Assembly: GCF_003351145.1 (NCBI RefSeq)
Contig: NZ_QQSV01000004.1
Location: forward strand, 62,001 to 126,000
From: Meiothermus sp. QL-1
GTDB lineage: Bacteria > Deinococcota > Deinococci > Deinococcales > Thermaceae
Reading direction: 5' to 3'
DNA length: 64,000 bases
Each line of letters opens with the position of its first letter. Within the stretch, counting starts at the first letter, position 1. Shown piece by piece: positions 35,501-44,614 of the stretch. Under the pieces are notes generated by a model that saw only the letters and a list, made by a program, of their open reading frames with translations, made no database searches and was not told where the DNA came from. The translations under genes were made by a program, and so were the position numbers.

Positions 35501-36097
35501 CCTGAAAAGCGAGAGGCCCCCTTCTAGGGGCTCGGCCTCGAAAAAGCGCTCCAGGTGGGCGATGAGGGCGGAATAGGCGGTGGTGCGGGCCAGATTCTGG
35601 TCGTCGAACAGCTCCCTGAAGGGCCCAAAAGCCGGGTTCGCGTTGGCCAGGTGGAGCATCAAAAGCTCCTCCAGCAAAACCTCGCGGTGGGGCAGCCCCT
35701 CGGTCGCACCGGCCATGTAGGCCCCCAGCCCCACCTCGCCCCGGTAGACCGGCAGGGGGGGAAACTCGCTGGCAAAGGCGCACAGCGTCCGCTCCAAGGC
35801 CTCCTCCCCTACCTGCTCGGCCAGATAGGCCAAAGCCCGCCCCCACACCCCCGGGTGGGCGGCGGCGTGCTGCCGCACCAGCAGGTGCAGCATCTCGTCG
35901 ATCAGGCCCATGGCGTTGAGGTCTGCCGGGCTCACCGCCTGGTGGGGCGGCCTTTGGGCGTTCATGGCCTCGGCGAAGCGCCGGGCGGCCTGGAAATCGG
36001 CCAGTATTACGTTCCCGCTCAACGAAAAAAGCGAGAGGTCGAAGCGGTAGCGATCGCGCGCCTGCCGGGAGACGTGGAACTCAAAGACACCCCTCAT
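32507..36097 (-). CDS. GH13 alpha-amylase-like protein with extra N-terminal domain and C-terminal helix-hairpin-helix
   Basis: 1196 residues. About 1-280 is a helical region I do not recognise. From about 290 a GH13 barrel follows: region I DMVPNH (398-402), nucleophile D517 in RFDAA, acid/base E585 in LLAEAF, third acid D646 in NPDE. A beta-rich part follows to about 860, then a helical stretch. Near 1115-1160 comes a helix-hairpin-helix pair (LTRVWGIGPRMARALKQAGLTTYAGLA) normally met in DNA-binding or scaffold proteins. Substrate probably an alpha-glucan. GGAGGGGGTGT precedes the ATG. Confidence 0.75.
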   Translation of the reverse strand: MRGVFEFHVSRQARDRYRFDLSLFSLSGNVILADFQAARRFAEAMNAQRPPHQAVSPADLNAMGLIDEMLHLLVRQHAAAHPGVWGRALAYLAEQVGEEALERTLCAFASEFPPLPVYRGEVGLGAYMAGATEGLPHREVLLEELLMLHLANANPAFGPFRELFDDQNLARTTAYSALIAHLERFFEAEPLEGGLSLFRLLRLPALLHPHSLEAQLRFLLERFGGRLGRLYYRVLVALDVIREARRSFALPVGWGGPPAESALLHPQELRRAAEVEPEAFSPDQDWMPRVVLLAKNTYVWLDQLSKKYRRPIRTLDAIPEEELERLAGWGVNALWLIGLWERSRASREIKRRMGNPEALASAYAIYDYRIAEELGGEEALAVLQRKAWKHGLRLAADMVPNHTAMDGRWVVEHPEWFIGLPYPPYPSYTFAGPDLSADPRVGLYLEDHYYDRTDAAVVFKRVDRASGEVRYIYHGNDGTATPWNDTAQLNYLLPEVREAVIGTILEVARRFPIIRFDAAMTLTKRHYQRLWFPPPGGSPWGPSIPSRAEHAMPQEAFDQAMPQEFWREVVDRVAQEAPETLLLAEAFWMMEGYFVRSLGMHRVYNSAFMHMLRDEENARYRQVLKNTLEFEPEILKRFVNFLSNPDEKTAVEQFGKGDKYFGVMTLCATLPGLPMLAHGQVEGLAERYGMEYGRAYLDEVPDEGFVAYHQQQIFPLLKKRHLFAEVENFVLYDAWSEEGVCEDVFAFSNRAGSERALVVYHNKNATVRVRLRTSVPRLFGGATGRTLRQVSLGEGLGLSPEAGYYCRFRDQVTGLEHLYPSRAFFEEGLYLELGPYQRRVFLDWQEVYDADGSYAQLYQHLQGQGVPSLAEAWISLWLLPVHEPLGRLLAPFRLCRLLEGELDEALRAEIGAGLGALYAGAGRLSALEAPRPEEVLRRLEGALWAGRAEAPEVRAALVGWALLQGLGAHLEDWRLQGVFEQACCAAGLEAGAARRAAGLVGVLVGFAGPPDPKSLPEALERWLQDARWRGYLQVHEFAGSLYFNREAHAGLWAGLRGVALAWAHAEGASGARKGAVKRAWRSLEARQNRAAEAAGYRLEAYLAQTPRPRKRPDDLTRVWGIGPRMARALKQAGLTTYAGLAQASEAELRAALARAGLRPAPSLPTWPRQAAYLAQGDLAGLEAYLQQVRPRRKKAR

Positions 36098-36158
36098 ACA
36101 CCCCCTCCGCCCACCCCAAGTCTAACAGCCCACGCGTCAGGGCAGCTTGGTCCCCTGG

Positions 36159-36164
36159 TAAACT
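36159..36164 (+). promoter_or_regulatory. Leaderless -10 box
   Basis: TAAACT with 6 nt to the ATG at 36171. Confidence 0.5.
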
Positions 36165-36170
36165 GGGCCC

Positions 36171-36608
36171 ATGCCGGAGGTTCGCGCCGAGCTTTTCATC
36201 CCCAAACCCCCTGCCGAGGTCTACCGGGCCGCCCGCGACCTGGCTGGGCTCAAGCCCTACCTGAAGGACGTGGAGACCCTGGAGGTGATCGAGGACCAAG
36301 GCACCACCTCCCGCACCCGCTTTGTGGCGGTGGCCATGGGCAAAAAGGTGCGCTGGATTGAGGAGGAGCGCTGGTTCGACGCCGAACTGCGCAACGAGTT
36401 CGAGAGCACCGAGGGGGACTTCGACCTCTACCGCGGCACCTGGAGCTTCCTGCCCGAGGGCGAGGGCACCCGGGCGGTGCTGTGGCTCGAGTACCAGCTC
36501 AACCTGCCCATCTTCGGGGGGCTGCTGCAAAAACTGGTGCACAAGCTCATGCAGGAAAACGTGGAGGGCCTCCTGGCCGGGCTCAAGGCGCGCTGCTTGG
36601 CGGCTTAG
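36171..36608 (+). CDS. SRPBCC-family protein (COQ10/RatA/cyclase-dehydrase type)
   Basis: 145 residues. VRAELFIPKPPAEVYRAARDL then YLKDVETLEVI, and a C-terminal helix VHKLMQENVEGLLAGLKARC are the START/SRPBCC hydrophobic-pocket fold of the COQ10 and polyketide-cyclase group. Ligand unknown; lipid or quinone binding is usual for the family. Confidence 0.75.
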   Translation: MPEVRAELFIPKPPAEVYRAARDLAGLKPYLKDVETLEVIEDQGTTSRTRFVAVAMGKKVRWIEEERWFDAELRNEFESTEGDFDLYRGTWSFLPEGEGTRAVLWLEYQLNLPIFGGLLQKLVHKLMQENVEGLLAGLKARCLAA

Positions 36609-36621
36609 GCCCTGGCGCGCG

Positions 36622-36627
36622 TATACT
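36622..36627 (+). promoter_or_regulatory. -10 box for cysS
   Basis: TATACT about 70 nt before the cysS ATG. The leader holds a small dyad TGCATA-ACTATGCA (36671-36684). I saw no T-box. Confidence 0.45.
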
Positions 36628-36698
36628 CGTCTCATGGGCTCGAGGGCCGCCAGGGACCCGCACGGCCTCTGCATAACTATGCAGCCCGGAGCACTCCT

Positions 36699-38160
<1,462 letters not shown>

Positions 38161-38162
<2 letters not shown>

Positions 38163-38185
38163 AAAAGGCCCCCCCGAGGGGGGCC
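38161..38185 (-). terminator. Rho-independent terminator of the zinc peptidase gene
   Basis: GGCCCCCC, loop of 3, GGGGGGCC (38167-38185), followed on the minus strand by six T. It lies 16 nt after the stop of the peptidase gene. The hairpin could also slow plus-strand transcription after cysS. Confidence 0.75.
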
Positions 38186-38200
38186 GGGCGGGTTCTGGAG

Positions 38201-38878
38201 CTACTCGCGGTTGGACATCATGATGGCGGCGTAGTGGAGCAGGGTGGCCACCGAGTTGGCCAGCGCCGCCACATAGGTCAGGGCTGCCGCGGTCAGCACC
38301 GCGCGGGCCCCGTCCATCTCGCTGCGGTCCAGCAGGTTCATCTTCTTGAGGATGTTCAGGGCCCGGTTGGAGGCGTCGAACTCAATAGGCAGGGTGATGA
38401 GCTGGAACAGAGCCGCCGCAGCAAAGAGCCAGAGGCCAATGCTCATGAGACCGGTGGCCTGCAGTAGCATTCCCGCCAGGAAGATCCAAGGGCCGAACAT
38501 GCTGCCGATGTTGGCGATGGGCAGGATGCTGTGGCGCACCCGCAGCCAGGCATAGCTCTTGGCATCCTGGATGGCATGGCCCACCTCGTGGGCCGCCACC
38601 GCCAGCGCGGCCGCCGAGGGGGAGTGGAAGTTGGGCTCAGACAGACGAACCGCCTTGGCGATGGGGTCGTAGTGGTCGGTCAGGGCCCCCGGCACCATCT
38701 CCACCTTGACGTGGTGCAGGCCATAAGCGTCCAGAATGGCCCGGGCCACCTGCTCCCCGGTGGCCCCTCGGCTGTTGGCCACCCGGCTGTAGCGGGCGTA
38801 GGTGCGCTGCAACCAGAACTGGATGAACAGCGTCGCCACGAAGACCGCAATCATTAGAAAGAAAGTAATCGTCGTCAT
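38201..38878 (-). CDS. YugP-type membrane zinc metallopeptidase
   Basis: 225 residues. N-terminal span (FFLMIAVFVATLFIQFWL), zinc motif AAHEVGHAIQD with both His and the Glu, then two or three further spans. It fits the neutral zinc metallopeptidase family of B. subtilis YugP, role unknown. GGAGGGAAGG precedes the ATG. Confidence 0.88.
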   Translation of the reverse strand: MTTITFFLMIAVFVATLFIQFWLQRTYARYSRVANSRGATGEQVARAILDAYGLHHVKVEMVPGALTDHYDPIAKAVRLSEPNFHSPSAAALAVAAHEVGHAIQDAKSYAWLRVRHSILPIANIGSMFGPWIFLAGMLLQATGLMSIGLWLFAAAALFQLITLPIEFDASNRALNILKKMNLLDRSEMDGARAVLTAAALTYVAALANSVATLLHYAAIMMSNRE

Positions 38879-39022
38879 CCTTCCCTCCTATGCACTCAGG
38901 GTAGCAAACGCTAGATGAGCGCTCTGAGCCTCAGACCACGGGCCAGCGAAAAAAACAATCCCCAGCTTTTTCCGCTAGGCCCAGCTCGATTTTAGGGCAT
39001 CCGGACAAAAAAGTATACCCTG

Positions 39023-39295
39023 CTAGGGCTGCAGCGGCTGGCTCCGCACGGTGAAGCGAAGAGCGGTGCGCTCCTCGTTTTCCAGCTCGAGCTTCACAAA
39101 AGCAGGCTTCACAATCAAGTCCAGGTTGTCGGGGGCGATGTAGCCCCGAGCGATGGCGATGGCCTTGACCGCCTGGTTTACCGCCTCGGGGCCGATGGCC
39201 TGCACCTCGACCTCGCTTTGGGAACGCAGCAGAGCGGCGATGGCACCTGCAACGGAGTTGGGACGTGACTTGCCGGATACGCGCAGCGTTTCCAC
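39023..39295 (-). CDS. spoVS: SpoVS-like regulatory protein
   Basis: 90 residues matching SpoVS nearly end to end (LRVSGKSRPNSVAGAIAALLR, VNQAVKAIAIARGYIAP). An Alba-fold nucleic-acid-binding protein, required late in Bacillus sporulation but present in non-sporulating Thermaceae, where its task is unknown. GTG start with GAGGAGG five nt upstream. Confidence 0.92.
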   Translation of the reverse strand: METLRVSGKSRPNSVAGAIAALLRSQSEVEVQAIGPEAVNQAVKAIAIARGYIAPDNLDLIVKPAFVKLELENEERTALRFTVRSQPLQP

Positions 39296-39325
39296 AAAAC
39301 CTCCTCGGCGTTACGCTTCTTTTGC

Positions 39326-39355
39326 ATTGTAGGAGAGGGCAGCAGCCCATGTCAA
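39326..39355 (-). promoter_or_regulatory. Near-consensus spoVS promoter
   Basis: Minus strand: TTGACA (39350-39355), 18 nt, TACAAT (39326-39331), then a leader of about 25 nt to the GTG. One of the strongest promoters in the window. Confidence 0.8.
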
Positions 39356-39436
39356 GAAAATGCGCTCACAAACGGCTTTGCCCCCGCTTGACACCTGACA
39401 TAACCCTGAGCGGGGTTTTCTTGCCGCCATTCCATA

Positions 39437-39465
39437 TTGACGCTAAAACAGGAGGGGCGTATACT
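39437..39465 (+). promoter_or_regulatory. gltB promoter
   Basis: TTGACG (39437-39442), 17 nt, TATACT (39460-39465). Transcription should begin near 39471. Confidence 0.8.
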
Positions 39466-39470
39466 GCTCC

Positions 39471-39498
39471 AAATCTTCGCATAACCTTGCGAAGATTT
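39471..39498 (+). promoter_or_regulatory. Hairpin at the predicted 5' end of the gltB transcript
   Basis: AAATCTTCGC (39471-39480) and GCGAAGATTT (39489-39498) are perfect 10-bp arms around an 8-nt loop. The stem begins at the expected +1. It may protect the 5' end, or the DNA dyad may be an operator for nitrogen control. A CT-rich tail follows before GGAGG and the GTG. Confidence 0.6.
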
Positions 39499-39536
39499 CT
39501 TCCCCCCACACACCTGTTGCTTCTCGGAGGTCGCAA

Positions 39537-42500
39537 GTGAGATTTAGCCAAGCCTACCCTGGTATACCAACAGGACGCGACGCCTGCGGCATCATCGCCA
39601 TTGCCGAAAAGAGCGCTCGCCCGAGCCACGCCAACGTGCAGCGCACTTTGGAGAGCCTCTACAAGATGGCGCACCGGGCCGGTCTCATCCGGGGGGAAGG
39701 CGACGGTACTGGCATCCAAACCGACCTCCCGCGTGAGCTATGGGCCGCCTACCTCTACGAGGCCGGCCTAGACAGCAACCTCGCCCAAAACCCCCGCTTC
39801 TTCGTGGGGCACTTTTTCATCCCCAAAAGCGAGGGGGCGCGGGTCCAGGAGCTCTTCGACCTCTTCCGGGTAGAGGGCTCCAAGCGAGGCATCAAGCTCC
39901 TCCTGGAGCGGCGGGGCGAGACCAACAGCAGCGTGCTGGGGCCGGTGGGCAGGCGCACCGAGCCCCTCTTCTACCAGGTGGCCGGTCTCTCCACCGATGG
40001 CGACGGTCCTCTTTGGGAGCTGGGCCTCCTTTTGGAGGAACGCTTCCCGGTGCACGTGGTCTCCCTCTCCACCGCCACCGTGGTCTACAAGGTGCGGGGT
40101 TCGGCGGAAATCCTGAAGCGCTACTACCCCGAGCTCTCCCGCGCCGAGTACAAATCCACCCTCACCTTGGGCCACAACCGCTACTCCACCAACACCCTCT
40201 CCACCTTCGAGCAGGTGCAGCCCTTCGGGCTGCTGGGTCACAACGGCGAGATCAACACCATCGAGCGCCTGCGGCGCGAGGGGCGGTTTTTGGGCATCCC
40301 CCTTACCGGGGGCTCCGACTCGCAGGACCTCAACCGCATCCTGGAGGGGCTGCTCTACCGCTTTGGCCTCTCGCTGCCGGAGGCCATAGATCTGGTCTTC
40401 CCTCCGGTCCTGGGCGAGATCAAGAACTACTCCCCCGCTCTGCAGGACCTCTACATGAACCTGCGCCAGCGCTTCGGGCCCTTAGCCCAGGGACCTGCTG
40501 CTTTGGTCACCCGCCACCGCGACGAGGCGGTCTTCGGTACCGATGCCATGGGGCTCAGACCGCTGTGGTTCGTGGAAACCGAAAGCGAGTACGTCTTCAG
40601 CTCCGAGCGGGGGGTTTTCACGGTGGAGGAGTTCGTGGCCGAACCGCGCCCCTTTGCCCCAGGAGAGAAGATGTACCTGCGGCTCACGCCGGAAGGGGCC
40701 CGGCTGTATCCCTTTGACCGCCATCAGCGGCAGGTGCTGGAGCGCATCCTGACCAAGACCCAGAACCTGGAGGGCTATCGGGTCCACCTGGCTGGTCCCC
40801 GCTACGCCGCCCCACCCCCCCTGGCCGGAGGGGCCGAGACCCAGGTGGAGGAAAAGCCTGCCCCCCCCTCGCTCGGGCTCGAGCGGGCCTACGGCTTCGA
40901 CCGCTGGGATGGAAGCTACCTGGAGGCCCTGGCCGAGTCGGGCAACGAGCCCATCGGCTCGCTGGGCTACGACGGGCCCCTGGCAGCCCTGAACCCCGAA
41001 AAACCCAACCTCTCGGAGTTTCTCAAGGAGACCGTGGCCGTGGTGACCAACCCGGCCATCGACCGGGAGCGCGAGATAGAGCACTTCTCCACCCGTACCA
41101 TCCTGGGCCGGCGGCCCATGCCGGATGGGCGGGGGGCGGGGCACGTGGAGGAGCTGGTGGTGCCCCTCCTGCTGGAGGAGACCAGCCCGGCCGTGGCCGC
41201 GATCGCCCAGGGCCAGGGCACCCTGACCTACGAGGAGGCTTTGCGCCGCTTCCGCCACGCAGTGCTTCTGTCGCAGTTCTCGGTGGAGGAGGGAATTGCC
41301 GCCGGGCTCAAGCGCTTGAAGGAAGCTGCGGTGGAGGCCGTGCGGGCCGGGGCTGAGCTTCTGGTGCTTTCGGACCGGGGCGCGTTTGAGGGAGGGGTCT
41401 GGCTCGACATCTACCTGGCCCTGGCGGCTGTTGGACAGGCGCTGGAAGAGGCCCGCGACGAAGAGGGCATCTCGCTGCGCCGTCGCACCTCCATCCTGGT
41501 CCACTCCGGAGGGGTGCGCAACCTGCACGACGTGGCGGTCTGCCTGGGCCTGGGGGCCGACGCGGTAGCCCCCTGGCTGATGCAGCAGAAGGCCCAGGCA
41601 GCCAAGGGCATCCTGGGGCTGCAAAACCTGCTCGAGGGCCTCAAAAAGGGCCTGGAGAAGGTGATATCCACCATGGGCATCCACGAGGTGCGCGGCTACG
41701 GGCGCATCTTCAGCGCCATCGGGCTCAAACCGGAGCTGGCCCAGGCCCTGGGGGTGCGCAACTTCCTGGGCTCGGACAAGGCCGGGTATGGCCTATTGGA
41801 GCTCGAGCGCACCGCCTTGGAGCGTTTGAACCTGCTCAACGCCGAAAAGGTGCCCCCAGCCAAGGACTTCCGCTTCAACTCCCGCATCTTCAAGGCTGCG
41901 CTGGAGGTGGCCACCGGCCAATCCCCCTACGCCCACTTCCAGGAGAAGGTGCGGGGGCTCGAGCAGGAATCGCCGGTGGCCGCCCGGCAGCTCCTGGGCA
42001 TCCGCCTGGCCGAGAAATCCCCGGTGAGCCCGGAAGAGGTGGACCTCTCCGTGGGCGGCCACTCTCTGCCCTTCGTAATCACCGCCATGAGCTTTGGCTC
42101 CCAGGGCGAGGCCAGCTTCCGGGCCTACGTAGAGGCAGCCAAGAAGCTCAACATGGTCTGCATTAACGGCGAGGGCGGGGAAATTCCCGACATGCTGGGC
42201 AAGTACACCCACTGGCGGGGCCAGCAAGTGGCCTCGGGTCGCTTTGGAGCCCACGCCTACATGCTCAACTCGGCCAGCTTCATCGAGATCAAGATCGGGC
42301 AGGGGGCCAAGCCAGGGGAAGGGGGGCACCTACCCGGCAAGAAGGTCACCGCCAAGGTGGCCGCGGCTCGCAACGCGGTGCCCGGGGTAGACCTGATCTC
42401 CCCCTCCAACAACCACGACCTCTACTCCATCGAGGACCTGGCCCAGCTCATCGAGGAGCTCAAGACCGTCAACCCCGCGGCCAAGGTCTCGGTCAAGGTG

Positions 42501-44033
42501 CCGGTAATCCCCGGCATCGGCACCATCGCGGTGGGCATCGCCAAAGCCGGGGCCGACGTGATCGCCCTCTCCGGCTTCGAAGGGGGCACCGGGGCGGCCC
42601 GCTGGCATGCGCTGAAGTACGCCGGTCTTCCGGTGGAAATCGGGGTGCGCCGGGCCCACCGGGCCCTGGTGCGGGCTGGCCTGCGCGACAAGGTGGAGCT
42701 CTGGGCCGACGGAGGGCTCAAGACGGCCTACGATGTGCTGCGCATGGTGCTTCTGGGGGCCGACCGGGTGGGCATGGCCACCATGGCCATGGTGGCCATC
42801 GGCTGCACCATCTGCCGCCAGTGCCAGACCGACACCTGCCACGTGGGCATTGCCACCCAGATTGAGACGGTAGAGCAGGCCCAGGCCCACGGCCTCAAGC
42901 GCTTCGTGCCGCAGGAGCTGGAGCGGGCCACCGAGCAGCTCGTGACCTTTTTCAAGGCCAAGGGAGAGGAGCTGAGGAGGCTGGTGGCCGCTCTGGGGGC
43001 CCAGAGCCTGCGCGAGCTGGTGGGGCGGAGCGACCTCCTGGTGCAAGAGGGGCACACCGAGGACCTGGACCTGAGCTACTTCTTCGAGCCCGTGGCCGCC
43101 CCCGACTGGCTGCGCGAGCGCGCCGCCCACATCCTGCGCAAACCCCTCAACCAGCTCACCCGCTCCATCACCGAGGTGGTCACCGCAGCCTATGCCGCCG
43201 GCGAGCGCGAGCTGGTGTTCCAGGAGGGCCCCGTGGGCTCCACTGACCGTGCGCTGGGCACCCATCTGGCCGGGGAGATCGCCCGCCGCCGACTCTACGG
43301 CAAGGGCTGGGACGCCCGGGTGGAGCTCCGCTTCGACGCCGGAAGCGTGGCCGGCAACGGGATCGCCGCCTTCAACGTAGAAGGGCTGGACATCGTGGTG
43401 GAAGGGGGCGCGCAGGACGGCATCGCCAAGAACGCCTTTGGCGGACGGGTGGCCATCCTCAAAGGGCGCAACCCCTACGGCCAGTACGTGGACGGCTCGG
43501 TGGGCAAGTCCTTCGCCTACGGGGCCATCGGCGGCCTGCTGATTGTGGAGGGGCAGGCCGACAGCCGCTTCTGCATCCGGCTTTCCGGGGCCGATGTGGT
43601 GCTGGGGGGTGAGCCCGACCGCCCGGTGCAGGACGAGCTGGGCAACATCGCCGCGCGGGCCCAAGCCAAGGGCTTCGCCTTTGAGTACATGACCCGGGGG
43701 CGGGCGGTGGTGCTGGGCGACCCCGGGCCCTGGATCTGCTCGGGCATGACCGGTGGCCGGGTCTACCTGCGCTACTGGCCGGAGATGGGCCTCACCGAGG
43801 AGGCCATGCAGCGGCGGCTGGCCAAGGGGGCCCGGGTGGTCATCCAGAAGCTGGACGAGCGGGGTGTGGCCGACGTGCGCGAGCTGATGAGCGCTTACCT
43901 GGACGCCCTGCGCGCGGCCGAGCGGGAGGAGAAGGCCGAGCGGCTGCTCCGCCTCCTGGCCGACCCCGCGGCCCACTTCCGCATGGTGGTGCCGGTGAAC
44001 CAGCAGGTGGCCCAGGAGGTGAGCACCGAGTAG
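39537..44033 (+). CDS. gltB: Glutamate synthase large subunit
   Basis: 1498 residues, full length. Class II amidotransferase Cys is C17 (GRDACGIIA), so a 16-residue propeptide is removed. Next are the central domain, FMN barrel (GFEGGTGAARWHALKYAGLPVEIG), 3Fe-4S cysteines in CTICRQCQTDTC, and the C-terminal beta-helix GXGXG domain. It makes two glutamates from glutamine and 2-oxoglutarate. The small subunit gltD is not adjacent. GTG start after GGAGGT. Confidence 0.96.
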   Translation: MRFSQAYPGIPTGRDACGIIAIAEKSARPSHANVQRTLESLYKMAHRAGLIRGEGDGTGIQTDLPRELWAAYLYEAGLDSNLAQNPRFFVGHFFIPKSEGARVQELFDLFRVEGSKRGIKLLLERRGETNSSVLGPVGRRTEPLFYQVAGLSTDGDGPLWELGLLLEERFPVHVVSLSTATVVYKVRGSAEILKRYYPELSRAEYKSTLTLGHNRYSTNTLSTFEQVQPFGLLGHNGEINTIERLRREGRFLGIPLTGGSDSQDLNRILEGLLYRFGLSLPEAIDLVFPPVLGEIKNYSPALQDLYMNLRQRFGPLAQGPAALVTRHRDEAVFGTDAMGLRPLWFVETESEYVFSSERGVFTVEEFVAEPRPFAPGEKMYLRLTPEGARLYPFDRHQRQVLERILTKTQNLEGYRVHLAGPRYAAPPPLAGGAETQVEEKPAPPSLGLERAYGFDRWDGSYLEALAESGNEPIGSLGYDGPLAALNPEKPNLSEFLKETVAVVTNPAIDREREIEHFSTRTILGRRPMPDGRGAGHVEELVVPLLLEETSPAVAAIAQGQGTLTYEEALRRFRHAVLLSQFSVEEGIAAGLKRLKEAAVEAVRAGAELLVLSDRGAFEGGVWLDIYLALAAVGQALEEARDEEGISLRRRTSILVHSGGVRNLHDVAVCLGLGADAVAPWLMQQKAQAAKGILGLQNLLEGLKKGLEKVISTMGIHEVRGYGRIFSAIGLKPELAQALGVRNFLGSDKAGYGLLELERTALERLNLLNAEKVPPAKDFRFNSRIFKAALEVATGQSPYAHFQEKVRGLEQESPVAARQLLGIRLAEKSPVSPEEVDLSVGGHSLPFVITAMSFGSQGEASFRAYVEAAKKLNMVCINGEGGEIPDMLGKYTHWRGQQVASGRFGAHAYMLNSASFIEIKIGQGAKPGEGGHLPGKKVTAKVAAARNAVPGVDLISPSNNHDLYSIEDLAQLIEELKTVNPAAKVSVKVPVIPGIGTIAVGIAKAGADVIALSGFEGGTGAARWHALKYAGLPVEIGVRRAHRALVRAGLRDKVELWADGGLKTAYDVLRMVLLGADRVGMATMAMVAIGCTICRQCQTDTCHVGIATQIETVEQAQAHGLKRFVPQELERATEQLVTFFKAKGEELRRLVAALGAQSLRELVGRSDLLVQEGHTEDLDLSYFFEPVAAPDWLRERAAHILRKPLNQLTRSITEVVTAAYAAGERELVFQEGPVGSTDRALGTHLAGEIARRRLYGKGWDARVELRFDAGSVAGNGIAAFNVEGLDIVVEGGAQDGIAKNAFGGRVAILKGRNPYGQYVDGSVGKSFAYGAIGGLLIVEGQADSRFCIRLSGADVVLGGEPDRPVQDELGNIAARAQAKGFAFEYMTRGRAVVLGDPGPWICSGMTGGRVYLRYWPEMGLTEEAMQRRLAKGARVVIQKLDERGVADVRELMSAYLDALRAAEREEKAERLLRLLADPAAHFRMVVPVNQQVAQEVSTE

Positions 44034-44036
44034 GGG

Positions 44037-44042
44037 TAGAAT
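44037..44042 (+). promoter_or_regulatory. Leaderless -10 box for the protoglobin gene
   Basis: TAGAAT right after the gltB stop, 8 nt before the GTG. Confidence 0.5.
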
Positions 44043-44050
44043 GGGCCGGC

Positions 44051-44599
44051 GTGGAGGTTGAGGCCCTGCTAGAAAAGCTCCTGGCCCGCACGGGTCTGCG
44101 CGAGCCGCATGTGGCCATGCTGCGGCGGCTCGAGCCCCTCATGTCCCCCCTGGCGCCCGAGGTCGCCCTGGCCTTCTACGACTACCTGGGGCGCGACCCC
44201 GAGATGCACCAGATCCTCTGGGGCACCCCGGGCCGGGTAGAGCGGCTTTACCGCACCTTCGCCGCCTGGTACCGCGACATCTTCTCCGGAAACTACGACA
44301 CCGCCTACGCCAAGCGGCGCTTTCGCATCGGCCTGGTGCATGCCCACGTGGGGGTGCGGCCCGAGCATGTGCTTCCTGCGGCAGGCATTGTGCAGGAGCT
44401 GACCCTCGAGCACCTGCGGCAGGCCCTGCGCGGCAGCGAGGTCTTTTTGGCCATCGAGTCCTTCGAGAAGATTATGGCCGTGGAGATGGCCCTGATGGAG
44501 GAGAGCTACCTCTGGGCCCTGGTGGAGGGGCTCAAGCACACCCAGGAGGTGCGGGAAGCCGCGCGGCTGGGGGCCCGCATCCTGCTGGAGGCCCCATAG
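44051..44599 (+). CDS. Protoglobin / globin-domain protein
   Basis: 182 residues, a lone globin domain with no signalling output. YRDIFSGNYDTAYAKRRFRIGLVHAHVGVRPEHVL is the sensor-globin/protoglobin core, with the proximal His in IGLVHAHVG. Binds haem and likely O2, CO or NO. Starts at GTG. Sits between gltB and a HAD gene, each with its own leaderless-type start. Confidence 0.82.
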   Translation: MEVEALLEKLLARTGLREPHVAMLRRLEPLMSPLAPEVALAFYDYLGRDPEMHQILWGTPGRVERLYRTFAAWYRDIFSGNYDTAYAKRRFRIGLVHAHVGVRPEHVLPAAGIVQELTLEHLRQALRGSEVFLAIESFEKIMAVEMALMEESYLWALVEGLKHTQEVREAARLGARILLEAP

Positions 44600-44602
44600 G
44601 CG

Positions 44603-44608
44603 TATGAT
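44603..44608 (+). promoter_or_regulatory. Leaderless -10 box for the HAD gene
   Basis: TATGAT with 6 nt to the GTG. Confidence 0.5.
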
Positions 44609-44614
44609 GGGGCG

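Noticed and set aside
36628-36698. T-box or other riboswitch in front of cysS
   Set aside because: The leader is about 70 nt, without a T-box sequence or terminator; only a short TGCATA dyad is present.
39003-39028. Terminator after spoVS
   Set aside because: The stem CCCT-AGGG has only 4 bp, overlaps the stop codon and is 5 nt away from the T-run, so it is too weak to list.
39388-39420. A TTGACA at 39388 as a second plus-strand gltB promoter
   Set aside because: No -10 lies 16-19 nt downstream; only the small AACCC/GGGTT dyad does. The TTGACG/TATACT pair further down is clearly better.
42330-43976. A 548-codon open frame antisense to gltB
   Set aside because: Compositional shadow of gltB, with no recognisable motif.
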